Source of the DNA: Melieria omissa
Lineage: Eukaryota; Arthropoda; Insecta; Diptera; Ulidiidae
NCBI GenBank assembly: GCA_963971225.1
Contig: OZ020269.1
Coordinates: 24,714,963 to 24,778,962 of the forward strand
Reading direction: 5' to 3'
Length of the DNA: 64,000 bases
Under the pieces are notes generated by a model. That model did no database searches. It had not been told where the DNA came from and saw only the letters and a program-made list of their open reading frames with translations. Numbering within the stretch: position 1 is the first letter of the stretch; every line of letters starts with the position of its first letter. Shown here in pieces: positions 58,940 through 64,000 of the stretch. A program made the translations under genes and the position numbers.

Positions 58940-59668
58940 ATTTTTTTTTTTTAATTTGGGTTGGTTCAGAAAGAATATATAGGTTGGGTGATAGGGTCTA
59001 GAGTGAAGTGGTTATGGACTCTTGTCTTGAAAACACCAAAATCATAGGTGCTGGAAAAAATATCTGCAGGGACACCATTCCAAAATCGCGCAGTGCGGGC
59101 CAAAAACGAACTCTCTCTGTAATGCGAACATAGTTTTGACGTGGAATGCATGTTCGAACGGGTGCCCGGATTGATGGCATCAGACTGCTCATCTCCTCTG
59201 AACAATTACCGAAAAAGTAGCGGTAGAACAAGACCATACATGCGATGTTTCGACGATGTTTCAAAAGAATCAATAGAGCTGGATACTCTACTGTTCCCTA
59301 TAAGCTTAATCGCATGGTATTGCACACGGTCCAGGAGCTCTAAATAGGTTTTTGTAGGTCCCGTCCACAGGTGCGAGTTATACTCAATTTTTGATCGCAT
59401 CTATGTAAGTGGTATAAATAATGCGAGGATTAAACAAAGTGAATATATTTTGCACCGCTTTAAAAAGCCAAGGCTGTCTGCTACTTTCGACACGCCAAAA
59501 ATATGATCGATCGTATTAAGATCGTTCTTAATGGACATGCCGAACATCAAGAGGTACCGATTTCGCTGTACTTACACCACCCACAGCCAGTGATAAGATA
59601 GGACGTGGGGAGAAACGTTTGTAGGACAACAGGCAACATTGGGTCTTGCGGGGATTAAAATCAACCCT

Positions 59669-59679
59669 GTTTGCTTGAC
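59669..59679. repeat. 11-bp target-site duplication, left (RTE insertion)
   Basis: GTTTGCTTGAC, repeated exactly at 60247-60257. Confidence 0.88.
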
Positions 59680-60246
59680 GTAAGAGGATAACTCTTGCCA
59701 ACAGGTGCTACTACGGTCTCGGTAGACAATTGAGAAGTAGAGACCTCTCTCGACCGACAAAACTTGCACTCTATAGGACGCTTATCTTGCCCGTGCTCCT
59801 CTATGGCGCTGAAGCATGGACAATGACACGAAACGACATAGCGGCCCTTGGAGTGTTCGAGAGGAAGGTACTTCGTAAAATCTTCGGCCCTGTTCGTGTT
59901 GGTGACGACTATCGTATACGAACCAATAACGAGCTGTATGAGCTGTATAAGGACATGGACGTAGCGCAGCGAATAAACATCCAGCGGCTACGCTGGCTCG
60001 GTCATGTCTGCCGCATGGACGACGAAGCTCCGGCGAAAAAGGTGTTCGATGCGATGGTTGGAGGTCGACGGCGAAGAGGGAGGCCGTGTCTCCGGTGGAA
60101 GGACCAAGTTGAAGAGGCCCTGTCATCTCTTGGTGTTACCAACTGGAAAAGGCGCGCGCAAAGCAGAGGCGCCTGGAGAGAAGTTTTGCGGCAGGCCGTA
60201 ACCCGATAACGGATTGTTATGGCCAGTTAAGTATGTAAGTAAGTAA
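59680..60246 (+). mobile_element. 5'-truncated RTE-type LINE insertion
   Basis: A nearly intact frame to a stop at 60207 encodes the C-terminus of an RTE-type reverse transcriptase polyprotein: TLILPVLLYGAEAWTMTR, RKVLRKIFGPVR, RLRWLGHVCRM and GRRRRGRPCLRWKDQVEEAL. The last two are the familiar 'WLGHVxRM ... GRRxRGRPxxRW' tail of RTE elements. The 3' end is a short GTAA-type repeat. It is bounded by an 11-bp duplication within the CR1/Jockey-like LINE, so it is the younger element. Confidence 0.9.
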
Positions 60247-60257
60247 GTTTGCTTGAC
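60247..60257. repeat. 11-bp target-site duplication, right (RTE insertion)
   Basis: Exact copy of 59669-59679 next to the GTAA repeat tail of the RTE fragment. Confidence 0.88.
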
Positions 60258-60620
60258 CTTACTTGGAGATTGTTTGTAGGTCGCTGTTAAGTATGTCATT
60301 CATACAACGTCGTTCTCTCTCTCTCAATCTTCACAGAGTGTGGGCGCTTTGTGAAGGAGTATGAATGATAAATGGTGCTGTCATTCGCAAACGGGTAGAT
60401 AGGATTCTTTGTCGACGACAATAGGTCGTTGATAAAGATAAGAAAAAGTGTTGATGAGATGGCCGAATCCTGCGGCACTCAGGCGCTAAGGGAATGCTTT
60501 TCTGAAGCTATGCCGTCTATGACGACACGAATAGAGCGATCAAAGAGGAAGCTCGTAATCTAACGAGAAAAGACATCACTGAGGCTTTAGACACAAAAGA
60601 TCTCTTAGGTCGCAGTGTTG

Positions 60621-62546
60621 GACAAATGGTCTACCCTACTCACCATATTCTAAGGCTATAGGCTATTTTGACGCAAGATCATCAGAATGAAGATCAATCG
60701 TTTGTGGGCAACTGTTGAGACAGTAAGACAGTTACTTATTTGCAGGCATTCCTTTTATAAACACTCTTACTACTACTGAACTACTTGAAATTACTTGGAA
60801 GGCCAGAAAACTTTAAACGTAATAGCGAACTAATTCAAAAAGCACCATTAAATGTTGACAATCTCATCTAATATTTTTCATAAATTTATAGCAAAAATTC
60901 CCTCAAAAATTGCATGCAATTTCACGGTCAACAATTCCACATTGAAGGCAATCAGCATTTACACAAATTGCTGTAGAACACAGCGACTCATTAGAATTAA
61001 TCCAACAGTTGGCATAACCATACACGCCAACTTCACACTTACAGAATCAAACACACACACACACACCCACACACACACAGACACAGACATAAACAAATAC
61101 AAATAAGCAACGTAACCAGGCAGCTCGATAAGCACAGTTATAGCCGGACAAGCAGCAAATGCTTTGGTAGCAACGCATACAGTAGCCAAAGGCATTTCTA
61201 ATTGCAACATTGGCATTGGCAACGACTACAGCAGACAGAAAATGGTGAACAACAACGTTTGTTGTTGAAGTCGTCGACTGTCCGTGGCGGCTGCAGTCTG
61301 CCCAACACCGGCGGCTAAATTGAAAAATTGCAGTGGCAAGACAGGAAGATGGCCAGCGATGCTCACCGCTGATTGCATGACTGCGCGCCGGCCATCTTTG
61401 GCAATGTGGCAACTTGAACGAAATCTAGACAAATGCGGAGTTTAGTGGAAAATTTGCCAAAGCTACACGTGCAATAATTTGCGCTATTTGGCAACATTTG
61501 CTGAACGGCTACAAACGCCCAACGCGCATAACTAACTAACTAACTGACTGACTGAGTGAAGACTCCGAGACAGACCGACTGACGGACTGACTGAGTGACG
61601 TTGAGCGTGTCTGGCCAAATTGCCCGATATGCCTTTAATTTCTCATAAATCGGTGCGTCTGAAATTTGCTTTGCTGATTGCGTTGTGTGGGTTTCTTGCT
61701 CGCCGTCGAATGCCGGATTATTATATTTGCCTGACCCACTTTGCAGTGCCGGCTACTGTTGCCAACTGGTTGCCAGTTCGTTAGGCATGAGGAGCAGTCG
61801 ACGTTTCGGCCGTTGGTGGTTGGTTGGCGGTTTTTATTGGTTTTGAAGGCAAATCCAATTTTCTGGCCTGATGGACAGGTTCTTTTTGGCGCAGGTAGAA
61901 ATGCAACAACGCCACAGCAAATGTGGCAAGTGTGGCATGCCACATGCTTTGCTCTGCTCGGTTGGTATCTGCTAAAAAATTAATTGGCTGAAATGTTAAT
62001 TAAAAGCAGCGCTTTGTCGATGCGACGCTGCGTTTTGTTGGCGCTGATTGGGAACGTGCTCAGCGACGGGACAAAGTTGTGCCAAGGCTGCGAGGCGTTG
62101 GGAAACGCTTTCACTAGTTGAACGAGTATGAAATCAGGTGTCGGTGTAATGTGAAATTCGATTAATTGCAAACGAAAAAAAATCAAATGATATTAGGAAT
62201 TTGCAGAACAAAATGAAATTAGGGAGCATTTACACCCAAAAAAAACATAGGTCTGAGTTGTGAAATTTTACTTTCAAAACTAACTTTGGAAAATTACTGA
62301 ATTACTGAAAACTGATTTTGGAAAATTGGAAAACATATTAAATAAATTCAACATTAAAGCTAAACTCTTTTAAATATTAAAGACTAAAAACGCAATGTTC
62401 AGGAGTGGAACAAACACAAGAAGTATCAGATGACACTAATACCCCAAACACATTGACAACTGCAACGACATGAAATCCCAAAATATAGAATCAAAATTTT
62501 CTTACGGAGACGATTTTTTTGACAACTGTCACGGCTACACGACGAC
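60621..62546. other. Non-coding spacer
   Basis: No gene supported. CA microsatellite at 61048-61083. A run of ACTAACTA/ACTGACTG words lies at 61528-61600. If the RhoGEF transcript extends this far, the region is intronic or upstream. Confidence 0.45.
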
Positions 62547-63415
62547 TACAAGCAGAACTCTGCGGCTTTGCACGCAAGTTTGAAGTCAATGGGCCAATAA
62601 ATCAAGTTCTTCTTAACCCTTTGTTGATCCCGTCAGATTTTTTGAAAGAATAGTTAGCCAATTATTTCTCATTTGAAGTGTTTCACCGCATTTGTAGTCA
62701 ATAGGTGCTTTAAATCATGTTTCCCCATACAAAATCTTAACCCATCGCTGACCCGTCAGATTTTTGTTTTTCGAAAAATAAAAAACACGCACCAAATTAT
62801 TTCTCACCAAGGACTACTTACACTTTGAAATCAAAAGGCCTATGAATTTTTGTTTCTCCATTCAACCTCTTAACCCATCGTTGACCCGTTAGATTTCGAT
62901 TTTCAAAAAAGCGAAAAATACGTAAAAAATTATTTCGAATGCTTTCACCAAGTTTGACGTAACTTTTTTCATACAAACTCTTAACCCATTATTGACCCCG
63001 TTAGATTTTGATTTTCGGAAAAATTAAAAACACCTGTCATGTTATTTGTAAATAAAAGTACTTTTACCAAGTTTGAAGTCAATGGGCCCATTAATTCATA
63101 TTTTTTTACAGTTTTTCCATATAAACTTTTAATCCATAGTTGACCCGTCAGATTTCGATTTTCAAAAAAGCATAAACACGTATCGATTTATGTCTCCCTA
63201 AGAGTACTTTCAACAAGTTCGAAATAAAAGGCTCTACAAAATCATGTTTCTTAGTACAAATTTTTAACCCATTGTTGACCCCGTTAAATTTTGATTTTCG
63301 AAAAAATAAAAAAAATACTTTTCGAATAATTTTGTATTTTAAGTGTTTAAGTGTTTAAGTTTAAGTGTAATAGCGTTTCTTCATAAAACACCTTAACACA
63401 TGTTTTGCCCCGTTT
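62547..63415 (+). mobile_element. Dispersed repeat element with internal subrepeats, copy 2
   Basis: Shares its start with the element at 31246 for more than 60 bp. Inside are units beginning at about 62612, 62736, 62869, 62980, 63128, 63264 and 63392 (spacing 111-148 bp). Each has 'cttaacccat.gttgacccg', 'tcagatttngattttcgaaaaa', 'aaa.acac', and 'actttcaccaagtttgaagtc'. It has two to three more units than copy 1, so unit number varies between copies. Non-coding. Confidence 0.75.
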
Positions 63416-64000
63416 TTTCAAGACGTACATACAATTTAAATGTTATGTTCTTAGCTTCAGCAGTTTGGGCTGGGCGATGATAATTTTGACAGTCAGTCAG
63501 TCAGGACAAACCATTATATGTACATATTGCCATTTGAATAAAATTGATTGTAAAGGGTAACCAGACCAGACCAGACCAGTCTGTCTGTCTGTCTCAGTAA
63601 CTGTCAAAGATATTAGTGGCGTTTAAATGACAGAGTACTAAGTAAGGTTTGTAGATATTATTCAAAAATATTATTGAAGTTCAAGCGTAGTCTTAGATAT
63701 CCTCAAAGTTATGAAGAATAATTGTGGCGACTGGGTCGTCTCTATTTCTCTGGGGCCACGTTAACTCTTTAATCGACTCTAACAGGTCAATCACCTTGGA
63801 CGAACTCGACGCCAACATTTAAGACGTCGTTGCTGGGATAACGACGCACATTTTGGACTGATACTTCAAAAATTAGACTGACCGCTTCAAGTACTGTCAG
63901 CAAAACCGAGACGACCATTTAAATGATGTGATCTTCCATATAGAATGTCAAAAATGTAGCTTTAGAATAAAGCTAGAATTAATTTTAAATCTCAAACCGA
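63416..64000. other. Non-coding window end
   Basis: Holds a short CCAGA run followed directly by a GTCT run (63561-63594). No gene recognised. Confidence 0.45.

Larger units (their letters stand above)
58940..60620 (-). mobile_element. CR1/Jockey-like LINE remnant, split by a younger insertion
   Basis: On the minus strand, the reverse transcriptase is recognisable from about 60600 (DRSIRVVIDGIASEKHS). It continues with a decayed VPQGSVLSPTLFLIF-like motif at 60460 and FANDS at the catalytic YADD-type position (second Asp of the pair changed to Asn). After the interruption at 59680-60257 it continues (about 59670-59570), and the C-terminal region contains SKIEYNSHLWTGPTKTYLEL (near 59395). 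The end reads RTARFWNGVPADIFSSTYDF (59090-59040) and a stop near 58966. A poly-A tract (as T at 58940-58952) marks the 3' end. Frame changes and stops show it is dead. The clade name is from memory of motif style only. Confidence 0.8.

Noticed and set aside
63561..63594. CCAGA run followed by GTCT run as a hairpin
   Set aside because: The two runs are only partly complementary; simple-sequence slippage is enough to explain them.

Overview
This window looks like nuclear DNA of a higher fly (Brachycera; a tephritid fruit fly would fit, but the species is a guess). Supporting signs are short introns with GTAAGT/polypyrimidine-CAG borders beside kilobase ones, abundant CAA/GTT triplet and CA/GT microsatellites, very AT-rich spacers, homopeptide-rich coding exons and a mixed load of mariner, hAT-like, piggyBac-like, LINE and SINE sequences. 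There is no bacterial or viral gene organisation. Many apparent open frames are low-complexity or antisense.

One host gene is clear. It lies on the minus strand from about 56117 down to 41034 and encodes a Dbl-homology/pleckstrin-homology Rho guanine-nucleotide exchange factor of the PLEKHG type. Seven coding exons can be read, and every splice phase closes (5231 nt; 1742 complete codons plus stop). The start codon is not in the first of these exons, so the 5' end lies upstream; a tentative small first coding exon is proposed at 56429-56555. Introns 2 and 6 are large (5.1 and 4.4 kb) and full of transposon debris.

The left 40 kb holds no host gene I can support. From left to right it contains: a degenerate tandem repeat (1500-2520); an extremely AT-rich block with a TAAAA array (10.2-11.3 kb); a 1.1 kb foldback element with ~515 bp arms (13302-14423); a broken mariner (16480-17260); a 2.4 kb hAT-like DNA transposon with intact ends and an 8-bp target duplication but a decayed transposase (19404-21781); a tRNA-headed SINE with a perfect 13-bp target duplication (23200-23552); and a TTAGA satellite of about 1.7 kb preceded by an 11-bp-unit array (26105-28175). 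Further on are two more mariner remnants, a dispersed element with internal ~130-bp subrepeats, a TTAA-flanked MITE and a second MITE family.

The insertion history can be read in several places. In intron 2, a plus-strand LINE (13-bp target duplication) carries a minus-strand LINE fragment inserted inside its RNase H domain (12-bp duplication), and its last 507 bp are tandemly duplicated with no difference seen by eye. On the right, a CR1/Jockey-like LINE (58940-60620, minus) is split by a truncated RTE-type LINE (59680-60246, plus) with an 11-bp duplication. The most unusual items are the hAT-like element, the TTAGA satellite, the foldback element and these dateable nested insertions. No new multi-gene system was found.
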